Assembly (NCBI GenBank): GCA_002077065.1 | Contig: NAJO01000025.1 | Span: 496,001 to 560,000, forward strand | Direction: 5' to 3' | Origin: Cryoendolithus antarcticus | Lineage: Eukaryota; Ascomycota; Dothideomycetes; Cladosporiales; Cladosporiaceae | Length of the DNA: 64,000 bases | In this document: positions 43,411 to 54,106 of the stretch, piece after piece | Position numbering within the stretch: position 1 is the stretch's first letter | Layout: each line of letters begins with the position of its first letter | The notes under the pieces: generated by a model | The model's input: the letters and a program-made list of their open reading frames with translations, nothing else | Told to the model about the DNA's origin: nothing | Databases searched by the model: none | Made by a program: the position numbers and the translations under genes

Positions 43411-45377
43411 CTAGTGAGGTGGGGGTGGCGGCGGAATGTCGCTGGGTGGTGGAGGGGGAGGGTAGTCGCTGGGTGGTGGTGGCGGGGGAGCATTGTAGTC
43501 CATGCCCGGCGCACCGCCGTATCCAGGCGCGCCACCGCCATACCCGCCAGGTGCAGGCTGCTGCCATGGCGCGGCATTGCCACGGCTCTGCTGCTGCTGC
43601 CAGGGTGCACCTCCACCAGGTGGTCCAGCATCATAGCCACCACCATATCCACCACCTCCGTTGTAAGCACCGCGACCTCCGCCTCCTCCGTAGTTGTCCT
43701 GGCCACCTCGTCCACCACCATAGCTGTCTTGACGCCCTCCACCATAGTTGTCTTGCTGACCACCACGATTCATCCAAGGAGCTGGACCACCAGATGGCGC
43801 AGACGGAGGAGGGCGCTGCTGCCAAGGCGCCGGGCCACCACCTCCACGAGCTTGCTCCCAAGGTGCAGCGGCGCCAGTGGGACCCTTCTGCCAGGGCTTC
43901 ATGCCATCGCCAGCAGGGCCGGCAGGTGGCGCACTGCCGCCATCCCAGCCAATTGCGCGCACAGGCTCAGCGCCGTTGCCACCACTACCACCGCCGCCAA
44001 TCTCATTCATTAACATCTCGTACTCGCGATCAGTCGCATCGCCCGGGCCGCGGCGCTCGGGCAGATTGCGGTAGTCAGTGCCGCGAGCGCGGTCGGGACA
44101 ATCCTTCGCCATATGGCCTGCGTTACCACAAACACGGCAAATGATGTTCGCGGTGAAGTTGCGCTGGTTCGGGCAGTCGTACTTGCGATGTCCTATCTCG
44201 CCGCAGTTCTGGCAGGCCTGGTTCTCGTCGTCACGGAGTGTACCGTTGAGTGCAGCAAGCTCGCGAAGCTGATTGCGCTTGAGCTCGTTCTGACCTTCGG
44301 GGATGGAGGCGGCCTGGTGTTGTGTCAGTGAATGTACGCGCATGATGCAGGGATGTTCACTTACAGTCTCGACGACTTGATGAATGAGCTTCTTGGCCTT
44401 GTTAACCTTCTCTTCGGTATCGGCCATGATCAAGCAGTGCAGATCTTCGTCCTGATTGCTGGCATGGGCAGCATCGGACTTGCCCTTGCCTTCCTTGACA
44501 GACCCCTTTCCACGGATCGCGATCTTTGCGCCAGACTCTGTTTCCATCTTTTTGAGTGTGTTGCCACGAGGTCCAATGAGTAAGCCAACTGTTAGTGGGG
44601 AAGAAACTAGTGTTAGTGGGTGTTCATGAGTTCAGAGCTAGTGTTAGAAGATTGGGAGGTCTGGTACTGGCCGCGAGCAACTTTACGTTGCTCAAACAGC
44701 TGTAGAGCAGATATATGAAGGGGAGGATTAGTGAGTTAGCAAGCATACTGAAGTTGATTTCTGGATAATCGTTAACCGGCACATAGACTTTCTCCTGCGT
44801 CTTCGTAGGGCGTCGATAGTCGGAAGGCGGGTGGTAGCCAGGGATGATTTTCATCGCCTTTTCGATGAGCTTGTGGCGCTCTTCTTCGAGACGCTTGCGG
44901 TAGCGGTACTCGCGCGTGTTGACACGCTTGCCATGGTTGTCGTACTGGGGTGGAGGCGAGGGAGATCTGGAAGGTCAGTAAGAAGTTGCGCATAAGCGCT
45001 GTGGGAGACTTGACTCACCGATCACCGTCCGCCGGAACAACATCATTGATCCTGAGCTTCTGGGAGATCTCCTCGATCCGCAAGTGTACGACATAGGCAT
45101 CGAGCTGCTCGGCGGTCATGGGCGCAGTGATGGCAGTCGGCAGATTCATAAGCCCCGCTGCCTTGTTATCCGCGACCTCTCCCCAGCGGTTGCGCTTGCG
45201 ACGCTTCTTGGTGCCATCTGGGTTCAGTTCCACCTCTCGGCGGACTGGCTCAGGGCTGCGACCACGCTTGCCCTCGCTGGCGACAGGTGGACTACCCTCG
45301 TCGTCGCCGAAGCGACGACGGCCGAGCGGGATCATGTTGGCACCGGTGCTGCCGGCGTTGTTGCGTTGCCACGACAT
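43411..45377 (-). CDS. MSL5: Branchpoint-binding protein (SF1/BBP)
   Basis: Four exons (45019–45377, 44749–44966, 44365–44588, 43411–44313) encode 567 aa; introns are 52, 160 and 51 nt. The N-terminus holds the U2AF-binding-like basic motif ([11 protein letters not shown]). The SF1 helix-hairpin and KH-QUA2 region follow ([48 protein letters not shown]). Then come two CCHC zinc knuckles ([14 protein letters not shown] and [14 protein letters not shown]) and a long Gly/Pro-rich tail ending in PPPPPP runs. BBP recognises the intron branch site in the early spliceosome, together with U2AF. Its third intron is in frame without stops, so retained transcripts would encode a 17-residue insert ahead of the knuckles. 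Confidence 0.95.
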
Positions 45378-45936
45378 CTTGCTGGTGGCGATCTGTTGGT
45401 GTCTGGAAGGATGTCCTTGTAAGTGAGATTCAGTTGAAGGAGCTTCGGCAGAAGCCACGCGAACACTAAGTTGAGCCGTACGCCGGGCCGAGCCCTTGTG
45501 AAACCGCAAGCTCGGACTGCACTCATAGTCCTCTCGTTCGTGTTGTCATGTAGAACAGTCGTCATCTCCACTCTCTTTGCTATCGAAGCCTGAGTCGTTT
45601 CGGTGCTGGAGCACTGTACACATGACGACGTGATAGGAGACCTTCCCCTAGAATCTCACCATCTAGGTTGCACACAGGTACCTCGGGCAAGCGGAGTCCT
45701 TACCTTCATTGACCACAAACGATCTGAATGTGACCGATCTCTTTTCAAATGGGGAGCTCTAGACAGTGCCAAAAATCACATGTAAGCAAGTGAATAACTT
45801 AGCATGTGCTCGTCCTCAACTTACTGCATGTGAATATTTCATTCCGGCCAAGCCAGCTCATGTTCATCCGTCCGCACCGTTCCTTCCTCCATCACTCATC
45901 CACTTACATCGACAATACCACTGACAGACATCCACC
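45378..45936. promoter_or_regulatory. Divergent promoter, BBP / Gfd2-like gene
   Basis: These 559 bp separate two head-to-head genes and hold both promoters. No named element is evident. Confidence 0.4.
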
Positions 45937-47962
45937 ATGGATCGCCGCGCACTACTGAGTAAGCTGCTCGGTGGTGACGAGTATATGCCACAGCCATTGC
46001 CAATGTCCACTACGCCCGAGCACACCTCTGAGGCGCCACAAACCACATTAAAGCCTGAGATTGTCGACGTGTTTGGCAACATCCGCACCAATGTCGAGAA
46101 TCTGAGTCTCGATGACTTGCCAGGTTTCCACGATGAATTTGATCCGGAGAAGGCTCAGCAGGGTATCAACAACACAAGCATGCCGGCGGGAGGTGCTCCC
46201 AAGAGGGTATCCTTCCCAGTTCGTGGTGATGTTGAGGGCACAGATTGCTGATCAAGTGTGAGCAGAATATCAGTGGCCCCGCTCCTGTACCGAGGACCAG
46301 GTACAGCGACTACGACACGATCATCGACCAGCGCATTGGACAGCCATCCGATGTGGGCATGACCTTCTGCCCCTTTCCTGCAGTAACGAAATTCCCATAC
46401 CGCTTCCTAAACAATGCGGATCTCCTGCAGCCGATAGCGTCCGCGTACTTTGATCGCTATCAGATTTATGAGCGTGAATGGGACTTGTAGGACTATCGCT
46501 CCTCGTTACTTGAAGACTGTTGCTGACCGTTCTGCGGCTACTACATTGACGGCTGCCACGCACCACAAGGTAAACCCATCACGCTGGTAACCAAGGAGCA
46601 AGTCGATATGTTGATCGAGGAGATGAACACCGCCTACCCCAGCCTCAAGTGGGCTTTCGAAGACTATCACTCGGAAGTCGGACTGCTCATCACGTTCGAC
46701 GATGCGGACGGAGAGTGCCGTCCGCGCTTTCTCGGACATTGCAACACTCGCGACGCGTACGATGACCATGTTAGTCACACCCATGAGCAGCCCGCTCATG
46801 ACCTGCCATTAGACGAGGGTAGGGTGGAAGCTTTCAGAGAGAAGGTGGCGATGGCGTACGACATCGGGAAGAGCAACTGGAAGGGCGGCAAGGGCGGCAC
46901 GACGAAGAAGAGACAGTGAGTGACATGCTGGAGTCTGTCGAAGCCAGCGAAATGGATCACTGACCATCTACAGACCTGCAGCAAACACACAGGCTGCGCC
47001 CAACTACCGCCAGGATCCGAATGGCAGGCAGCTCACAAAGGCTAAGCAGTTCCTCGGTCTTGCTAAATCTCCCGACGATGCGGCAACCAAGTCTCTCGTC
47101 CCAGATGTCATCTTCATTGCCATCGATGTGGAAGCATGGGAGCAGAACCACGCCTACATCACCGAAGTCGGTGTTGCCACTCTCGATACTCGCGATCTCA
47201 AGGCAGTCGACGCAGGTATGAACGGCAAGAACTGGCACTCTTATATCCGCGGCCGCCACTTCCGCACCAAGGAGTACATGAATCCCAGCTACACCAACAA
47301 TCGCCACGTCCAAGGGTGCCCCAACGCGTTCCGCTTCGGCCGAAGCGAGGTCGTCTCCAAGAAAGACATCCCCAGCGTACTCACCTCCTGCTTCCATCAT
47401 CCGTTCAGCTCCGGATCTACCGACTTCGATAAGGATGAAGTACGCCAGATCGTTCTCCTCGGCCACGACACCAAGACTGATATCGACTACTGCCACCAGA
47501 TGGGTTTCTCGGTTAAGAACCGCGGGAACCTCTGTGATGTCATGGATACGGCGGCGATGTACCGTCACTACAGCAAGGAGGCGAATCCGAGGAAGCTGGG
47601 GAGTGTGCTGGAGGCGTTCGAGATTGATGGATGGAGTTTGCATAACGCGGGGAATGATGCGGTGTACACTGTACAGGTAGGACTGTCTGATCTGAATGAT
47701 TAAATAGGTATGCTGACATGTTCAGGCTATGCTCGGTATCTGCGTTGCCGACTCTGGAGGAAACGAGGAGGCCAAGAGGGTGCAGGACAGCATCGCGAAG
47801 ATGGCTGCCACGTTCGGACCACCGAGACCGCCAGGAATGAAGGCAGCCGGCTCAGGGGATGCGAATGGAGATGGTGACCAGGTCGAGCTGCCGAAGAGTG
47901 GTGGTAAGGGACCCCCGATGAGCGGGTTCTTCACCTCGGGTGGTGCGCCGCTGGATGTCTGA
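45937..47962 (+). CDS. Gfd2/YDR514C-like DEDDh nuclease-fold protein
   Basis: Proposed exons are 45937–46206, 46266–46486, 46538–46915, 46974–47676 and 47726–47962, giving 602 aa. Introns 3 and 4 are clear. Intron 1 (donor GTATCC) is the best phase-compatible choice but weak. Intron 2 has donor GTAGGA and branch TGCTGAC, but the only position that keeps the frame (REWDF-YYIDG) ends in GCGG instead of AG. The C-terminal domain shows all DEDDh-type residues: FIAIDVEAW (D, E), LLGHDTKTDID (D) and LHNAGNDA (H, D). This matches the Gfd2/YDR514C family linked to mRNA export factor Dbp5 in yeast. Nuclease activity is possible but not shown. If intron 2 is not spliced, the gene is broken. Confidence 0.7.
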
Positions 47963-48406
47963 GGCCTTAAACGTGCCCAAACGTGCAGCTTGGGCGGACG
48001 ACCCGCAGAGCGCTTCTGGCTGAGATTCTGCTACACAGCATTACTGGCCTCGGTGATCTGGGTGCCCGACTGCAGCGATTACCGGTAAAATTTGTGGACA
48101 GCACGGCAAGACCACCGTGACCTGTGTTCAGTGCCGAGCTGAAGTAGACTAGAGTAGCGCGGAATGGTGATAGACGGAATGACACGAAGCCACACGATTC
48201 ACAGTACGACATGTATGTATAAGATGTGAGGTCCGGAATGCAGGACCGTTCGATATCTGGTCATGAAAAGCAAGCTGCGCGGCGGACGTACGCCTTACGT
48301 AAGCTGGCTTCACGACTCCAACTGCACCTCAAGCTCAAGCAGCAATGTACTGTGAGCCGCATACAGCACTTTGCAAGTCTGCTTGACCTTTTTATTCCTC
48401 ACCACA
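47963..48406. other. Intergenic, upstream of NDUFS5
   Basis: These 444 bp hold the 3' end of the Gfd2-like gene and the NDUFS5 promoter. No gene or named element is recognised. Confidence 0.45.
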
Positions 48407-48964
48407 ATGTCGTCAGGCTATGGCCTCACTGGAGGTATCCTCATTCCCCCCAAGTTTCCGGCCTTCAGCCTCGACACGCTCACTAACAACCACCTCCCTC
48501 GATCACAGGTCCCTCCCGCTGCTTCCCCTTCTGGCAAGAAGTCCTCGCCTGCTACGTCGTAAACACCTCCGCCGAGAACGACTCAGGCAAGAGCAAATGC
48601 GCGCCAGTGCTAGAGGATTACTACGAGTGTCTGCATCACAGGAAAGAGGTATGAATCCATTGTTGCAGCTCCAATGCAACGCGCGCACCCCCAAGGTTGA
48701 GCGCAGGCTTCCGCGAACACTCGTGTTGCTGGGACGAAGCTGACAGGATGCACAATACAGGCAGCCAAAGTCACAGCCCTGCAAGCGGCATACCGAAGAC
48801 GAGAAGCGGAGACGAGTCGCGATGCGCTTCCTACGGCTGGAGAGATCCGGAGTCTGGGGTTGTTGAAGCGGGATGGTGGAGATGAGAGTGTGGGGATCAA
48901 GACGCCGGCGCTCTTGCCGCGGTATGAGAGTAATGTTGCGGCGAGGAGTGGGGAGAGGTCGTGA
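48407..48964 (+). CDS. NDUFS5: Complex I subunit NDUFS5 (15 kDa, twin CX9C)
   Basis: Three exons (48407–48434, 48509–48648, 48761–48964) encode 123 aa; introns are 74 and 112 nt, the first with branch CACTAAC and acceptor CACAG. The joined start reads MSSGYGLTGGPSRCFPFWQE. Twin CX9C motifs are exact: CFPFWQEVLAC and CAPVLEDYYEC, followed by LHHRKEAAKVTALQAAYRRR. Proteins of this fold enter the intermembrane space through the Mia40 oxidative route, and NDUFS5 is an accessory subunit on the intermembrane side of NADH:ubiquinone oxidoreductase. The C-terminal 40 residues are less conserved. The exon structure explains why no single long open frame is visible here. Confidence 0.9.
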
Positions 48965-49217
48965 AGTGGAAGTGGGTACGTGCGGGATGGGTGGGGATGT
49001 ACATATGAGTAGGAACGATGACAGGCACGATTTGTGCTGAGGGGATGCTAGGAGATCAGCGCTATGGCGGGTTCTGCTGTGCACTCGGCGATTGCGCAGT
49101 CGTGGTAAGTCACACGCTACCTGCGTAGGTGTCCTACTCCTCTACCTCTCCAATCAACCCAACGGCTTCGTCCATCGGTCAAAATTCACTCGAAGCCAGA
49201 GCCTTCTACTGTTATCC

Positions 49218-50228
49218 TCATCCCTCGACTTTCCAAGGCTCTTCATCATCACTCTCTTCATCATCAAAGACTTCTTCTCCGTCGCTCTCCTCCTCACTAC
49301 TACTCTCCCATCCCTGCTCTCCAGCCTCCTCCACGCTCGCGCCTAATGACCTGCTCTCCTCCTTCTCCGGCTTCAGCAACGCGACTTGCATCATTCGCTC
49401 TTGATCCCGCTGCGTCCACCCTCTCGGCACTCCCGTCGCAGCCTTGCATATCCTGTCCTCGACCCTGAGTGTGATCGCCCGCTCGACGTGCTGAGACTGG
49501 ATTATGGCTTGGTCCTTCTTTGACGGCTTGGTACACTTGGCGAGTGTCGTATTGGTCGGAAGCGAAGGGTCGATAGCATGGGCCGTGTAATGAGGAGTGT
49601 AGATATCGGCCACTTCGTTGGTCGATGGCAGGATCGGCCGTTGCGGCTCTGAGGGTTTCGTGGCTTCGAGAAGGGACAGCATGTCGTCTGTCGCTTCACC
49701 AACCCAGGGCGCAGCACCGCAAGATGCGAGGTCGCTGCATGGAGTAGTGATGCGCACATCAGGTGGGGAAGCCAGTCCAAGGTCGCGGTTGTCGGCGTTG
49801 TCTTCGAGTTTCGTCTGCGCTGCAGCAGGTTCGAATTCCAGACCGCCACTTGTAGTGATCAGACTGTTCCGAGAAGGCGCAGGATCATTCCGCGAGGGTG
49901 TCGATCCCGTGGGAAAATGCCCATCCGCAGCCTCACATGGAGCCTGGGCCCGCACATCGGCAACTTGAGCCTCGAGGTCGCGTATGCGCTCTCTCTGTGT
50001 CGCGTTCTCGTCCGCCAGCCTCTCGACTTCTCGACCTCTCGCGGACCACTTCGAGGCCAACCGCGTAGCGACAACGCCGACGAGTGCGAAGCCTAGAGCG
50101 CACACGAACAGTATCTCGGGCAATGGGCGGCCGAGCTGGTCTTCATACCACTCCCATCGCGTGAAGCCTGCATCCGCGTGTCCATGCAGGAGGGAGAAGT
50201 CCAGCATTGGCGAGTATGGAGGCGACAT
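49218..50228 (-). CDS. Small DAGFTRWEWY-motif single-pass membrane protein
   Basis: Family not recognised. This single-exon gene encodes 336 aa from the ATG at 50228. Residues 9–28 read LDFSLLHGHADAGFTRWEWY, and residues 19–28 are identical to residues 42–51 of the giant protein at 21548–26845. One transmembrane segment follows (about 36–57, ILFVCALGFALVGVV), then a basic stop-transfer-like RLASKWSARGR and a short coiled coil (EVERLADENATQRERIRDL). The rest is largely disordered. The C-terminal 40 residues are very acidic, with runs of E, D and S. There is no cleavable signal peptide. The positive-inside rule puts the motif on the lumenal or outer face. Function unknown. Confidence 0.75.
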   Translation of the reverse strand: MSPPYSPMLDFSLLHGHADAGFTRWEWYEDQLGRPLPEILFVCALGFALVGVVATRLASKWSARGREVERLADENATQRERIRDLEAQVADVRAQAPCEAADGHFPTGSTPSRNDPAPSRNSLITTSGGLEFEPAAAQTKLEDNADNRDLGLASPPDVRITTPCSDLASCGAAPWVGEATDDMLSLLEATKPSEPQRPILPSTNEVADIYTPHYTAHAIDPSLPTNTTLAKCTKPSKKDQAIIQSQHVERAITLRVEDRICKAATGVPRGWTQRDQERMMQVALLKPEKEESRSLGASVEEAGEQGWESSSEEESDGEEVFDDEESDDEEPWKVEG

Positions 50229-50833
50229 GCTTGTGTCAGCCAGAGCGAAGGAAAGATTGTGGAGGATCGCGCCCAGAGAGAACGTGAACGCGGCCGTGTG
50301 ATTTTATTGTGTATCGCGCATATGTTTGCAGAATATAGCGTTGGTAGGGGCGAAGTGCTGGAAGTATTCGAGGTGTTCGAGGAAAAGTTGAGGTTCATTG
50401 TTGTGTTCCGTTACTGTACAGTGAAGTGACGTGAAGTCGATCTCCCGCAACATTCACTTCTCGGCTTCACTAATATATGTGACCTTATGGAAATGGTGAA
50501 GCCAGTATATCAACCCAATGTCACGATGCAAAGGAAGAAAGATGCACTATTCGCAGATATGATGATGAGAGTATGCATCGCCTTACCTACCCATCTGTAC
50601 GTGAAAGCGATTTGGGCGTGTGGCCTTTGACGAGACATGATTGCTTAGGAGGCGTTGCAATGGCTCTCTGCGTTTCGTGGATCTATGCTCTGGCCCAAGA
50701 CATTACCAGAGTGGCTATCGTGTATTGCGCGCAACTCCGCCACTAGTGCTATGTATATGTCAGTCATCGTCTTATCCGCATGTTGTGTGGGTACCGTCAT
50801 CGTGCGAGCCACGCAGAGTTTCTCTCGCATCTC
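50229..50833. other. Intergenic, no gene recognised
   Basis: These 605 bp contain the promoter of the small DAGFTRWEWY gene and the 3' end of the broken membrane protein gene. Nothing else is seen. Confidence 0.5.
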
Positions 50834-52313
50834 TCAGTCGAAGATCTGGAAGACCCCGAAGAAGCACGTGACGAATAGAATGCCACCTAAGATGCCGCCC
50901 TCATCAGTCAGGATCTTGAACGGATTAGTCCCATGCGAGCTCTTCTGCGTCGTAATGACATCGGACTGCGAGATAGACATCGAGAACGAGCAATTCGCGC
51001 CAGTATGTTTGTTCCCACTGACATCGCAGTGACTGTTCTCGAGCGGGACTCCCAGATATGCGCTATCAGCTGTACCAGTGTAGTACGAGTACCTGTTCAG
51101 CTGAGGAGGGCAGGAGTCATTGTAGTCTCTGAATCCGAGAGAGCGGACGTCGTCCCATTGGTAGGCCGTAGTCTGTAGGTTGATGATTGAGCGAGTGGTC
51201 ACTGGTGGGGAGATGAGGCATTGGTACGCCGGGCTGCCGCAGTGCAGTGGAGCTCGAGGGTCATTGAAGCCGTATTCGGCGTCGTATAGGATGAAGCTCA
51301 TACCGGTCACGGGGTTGATATTACTGTTGACTATCGCGAAAAGCGCTGTCAGTCAGGACGCTCGCATCACCAGGGCGCAGTGGACAACCTACATGTCAAA
51401 GCAAAATAGAAGTTCAGCCGTCCATGGTTGACTGGTGCTGCTTCAGTCCCATTCGAGTTCGCCGGGATGAAAGCTACGTGAGGGTTTAGCGTGGCATTGT
51501 GCTGACTTAGATCGAAGAAGCCGGGCGCTTCATCAGAGTTCTCCCAACAAGCTCGGGCATCGTCAATGTTCAGACCGCTTGACTTGTTGGTGCCGCCAAA
51601 CTACGCCGCGATGCCTGGAAACCTTTCTATCTCTGGCACTCTGAGCTCCGTGGTCCATGAGACACGTTTACACTCGTAGCGGGCCACCAGAGGCATGTAT
51701 ATGAACTGACAGATGACGATGGGGACGATGACAGTCAGTTTGACGCCGATCCAGGCGAGTCTTTTGCTTGCTGTGTGGTGTCAGCCGCATTCGAGAGTAA
51801 GATAATTTGTGGTTTGGACACACGGCCTGCCTCATGCCATGCATTAGCAAGCTCCCGAGATTTGACAGTCGTCCGCCATGCTAGGAGAGCGAGCATGACC
51901 ACCAACACACAAGCTGGCAATGCGAGAATGATGGCTAGAACGTGGCCACTCCTACCGATACTGTCGATCAGAATCGCTTGCACAACATTTATGGTCACCA
52001 TGACGAAGGCGATTCCGGTCAGATTGATGAACAGCGATCTGTCTTGGTGAGTGACGCACTGTACGCTGGCGTCAAGACACTCTTACTTTTGGTGAAAGAA
52101 GTTACGTCGTGCGCTGCGCAATGCACTGTGGCCTCCATTTGTGCCTTTGGGCAGACTTCCGGCTTGACTAGCTGGGTCACTGGTGCCACTCTGGTGCTCT
52201 TGATCTCCTTGCATCAAGGGTCTGGCTTCCGACGTGGACTCGAGCCTGAACTCGAAATGAGGTCGTCGAGCAGATACTGATTGCGTTGGAACCTCGTTCG
52301 CCGGACTAGCCAT
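50834..52313 (-). pseudogene. Multi-pass membrane protein with an in-frame TAG
   Basis: Four phase-compatible exons (52087–52313, 51824–52038, 51393–51770, 50834–51330; introns 48, 53 and 62 nt with GTAAGA, GTGTGT and GTAGGT donors) form a 438-codon frame interrupted by TAG at codon 204 (51601–51603). Segments in order: polar N-terminus from MASPANEVPTQ, hydrophobic helices at about 80–100 and 105–130, a third at about 155–178, and a large Cys-containing loop with several N-x-S/T sites (for example HNATLN and YNDSC). A last helix (GGILGGILFVTCFFGVF) follows before the stop. Reading is well preserved on both sides of the TAG, so the lesion looks recent, or it is a sequence error. Family not recognised. 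If translated, it would stop after helix three. Confidence 0.6.
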
Positions 52314-53380
52314 GTTGTATGTCAGGTAGGCCCTCAGGCGCAATGGCGTGTTGGATGCACGGCGTATATCTTAGATCATGTCGTTTTCGACGATATCTTT
52401 TCCTGTGTTGAGAGCGCGACAGATATCAACGTCGAAAGTACAAAATCAGCATGATTATCCAGGACATAAGATATTTCCAGCTGAACCTGCGGGGCTGAGC
52501 ATCTCGAGCCGCGTTTGTTACATTTGGCCCCTTGGCAGCGTCCGAGAGTAAAAGGCGTGCATAGGGTCGCATGTGGGGCGTCCGGTTCGTTTAATCGACA
52601 GTAGTAGCGCAAGGAAATCGATCCTAGCTTGAAGTAAGGTTTGCACGGAATTGGTAGCTGACTGTCGTTTGGCGGCCACAAGGCCTTTGGTACTCACACT
52701 GATCTCTATCTAAGCAGTGCCTTCATGCCACTCAATCTAGAGAGACCGCAGTCGTCACGACCGTGATGTACGAATTTGCCTGATGAAGCATCGAATCTCA
52801 AGGCCATATTCCAACCAGATGATCCGTCGTTGAATCCTGCATGACTTGACGGCGGCTGGCATTGTGAAGAGCTGGTTGCTGTCTGATCAGCTCTTCATAA
52901 GACATCCATCCGACGGTGCGGTTGTCATCAGTCTCTGATCAAGTCATGCCTCGGTTCGTGGCCTACAATTGTTGCTCGCTTCGTTCGGCCAAGTAAGCAG
53001 TCCTTCTTCGTACAAATTGGAAAGCTCGAAGACCCTTGATGTCGCATAATGACTCACTTATCACTCATCGACGATGGGTATGGAGAAGTTCTTGTTGAAG
53101 CTATCGAGGATTGAGATGCCGAATCTGCAGCTTTGACAAGGAGTTCGAACATACTCCGCAGAAGTCAGTACCCTGCTGTGTAATCAAGCTGCATTGAGTA
53201 TAGCGCTATCCGTATCGGCTGCTCCGCCCCACTCCTTCGACCTCACCTCTCCCATGTCGAAGCGTTCATAAACTTCAAAATCCTCGTCATTCCTACTCTT
53301 CCTCCCTCATCCACCACCAAGCTCGCTTTCCTCCCACCCAAAACAGGCTTTCCAGGCCTCGCCGGTGAGGCCGCCCACTC
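52314..53380. other. Intergenic upstream of bZIP gene
   Basis: This 1.07 kb is the promoter and leader region of the bZIP gene and of the divergent membrane protein gene. The last 150 bp are pyrimidine-rich. A five-codon open frame starts at 53254. No other gene is recognised. Confidence 0.5.
53254..53271 (+). promoter_or_regulatory. Possible uORF or cryptic first exon of the bZIP gene
   Basis: An ATG opens a five-codon frame (MSKRS, stop TAA) 110–127 nt before the bZIP coding frame. It could be an upstream ORF. Alternatively it is a first exon ending at AAG-C before GTTCAT, whose phase would match the acceptor at 53390. Confidence 0.3.
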
Positions 53381-54106
53381 GTGTATCCAGACCTACAAGA
53401 GTTCTCCAACCCCACCAGCAACTATGCAGACTGGCCTGAACTCAAACTAGACTTCAGCGACTTCCTCACACCCGACCTATCCCAAGATGTGTTCAGCAGC
53501 ACCAGCGATTGTTCGCTTGAAGCAGACCCCAATTCCCTCTTTGTAGGCTTCGACTACGATTTCGATCTGTCGGCTACATTGAACACCGCACCGGCGACGG
53601 GCGGTCATGAGACTCTTGCCTCGGTGCCATCTGGCCCGTTGAATGAGCTCTGGCCTGCCTCTCTGATTTCGACACCTGAATATACTCTACCGGACAATTC
53701 TACTGCGCGCCTTGACAGCGCCAACTCGAATAACACACTGAAGACACGAGAGTTCACCTGGGCTCCTATCAACACTGCATCTGGCTCACTGCCAACTGCG
53801 CCAACGACCACCACGTCTTCCACCCCTCATGGAAGTCCCGACATGCCCTCGACTCACGCATCGACCGTCTCGAACCTTCCCTCTCCATCATCGTCAAAGT
53901 CCCCGGAACCCACGGGAGAGACTCGCAAACGCAAGCGGGAACGCAACACCGAAGCCGCCAGACGCTATCGTCAACGTAGACAGGATCGTCTGGAGGAGTT
54001 GGAGGAGCTACTGGCCGACATGACTAAGGAGAGGGATGAGGGTCGAATTAAGCTTGCGAGGGCGGAGGCGGAGGTGGATGTGCTCAGGCGATTGGTGAGC
54101 AAGTGA
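53381..54106 (+). CDS. bZIP transcription factor, 5' end unresolved
   Basis: The frame is open from 53369 after a stop and encodes about 240 aa, but its first ATG is far inside. The N-terminal start is therefore unknown and probably lies in an upstream exon. The first 60 residues are acidic with aromatic and leucine residues (ELKLDFSDFLTPDLS, FVGFDYDFDLS), as in an activation domain. A Ser/Thr/Pro-rich middle follows. The C-terminus is a bZIP: basic region RKRERNTEAARRYRQRRQDR (Asn-x7-Arg) and a zipper with leucines at heptad spacing (LEELEELLADM…VLRRLV). It resembles fungal Gcn4/Cpc1-type factors, but Tyr replaces the usual Ser in the basic region, so DNA specificity may differ. Confidence 0.8.
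   Translation: MYPDLQEFSNPTSNYADWPELKLDFSDFLTPDLSQDVFSSTSDCSLEADPNSLFVGFDYDFDLSATLNTAPATGGHETLASVPSGPLNELWPASLISTPEYTLPDNSTARLDSANSNNTLKTREFTWAPINTASGSLPTAPTTTTSSTPHGSPDMPSTHASTVSNLPSPSSSKSPEPTGETRKRKRERNTEAARRYRQRRQDRLEELEELLADMTKERDEGRIKLARAEAEVDVLRRLVSK

Noticed and set aside
51540..51665. 65-nt intron removing the in-frame TAG of the membrane protein
   Set aside because: The only phase-compatible donors are poor (GTCTCA), there is no branch point, and the sequence reads as coding on both sides.
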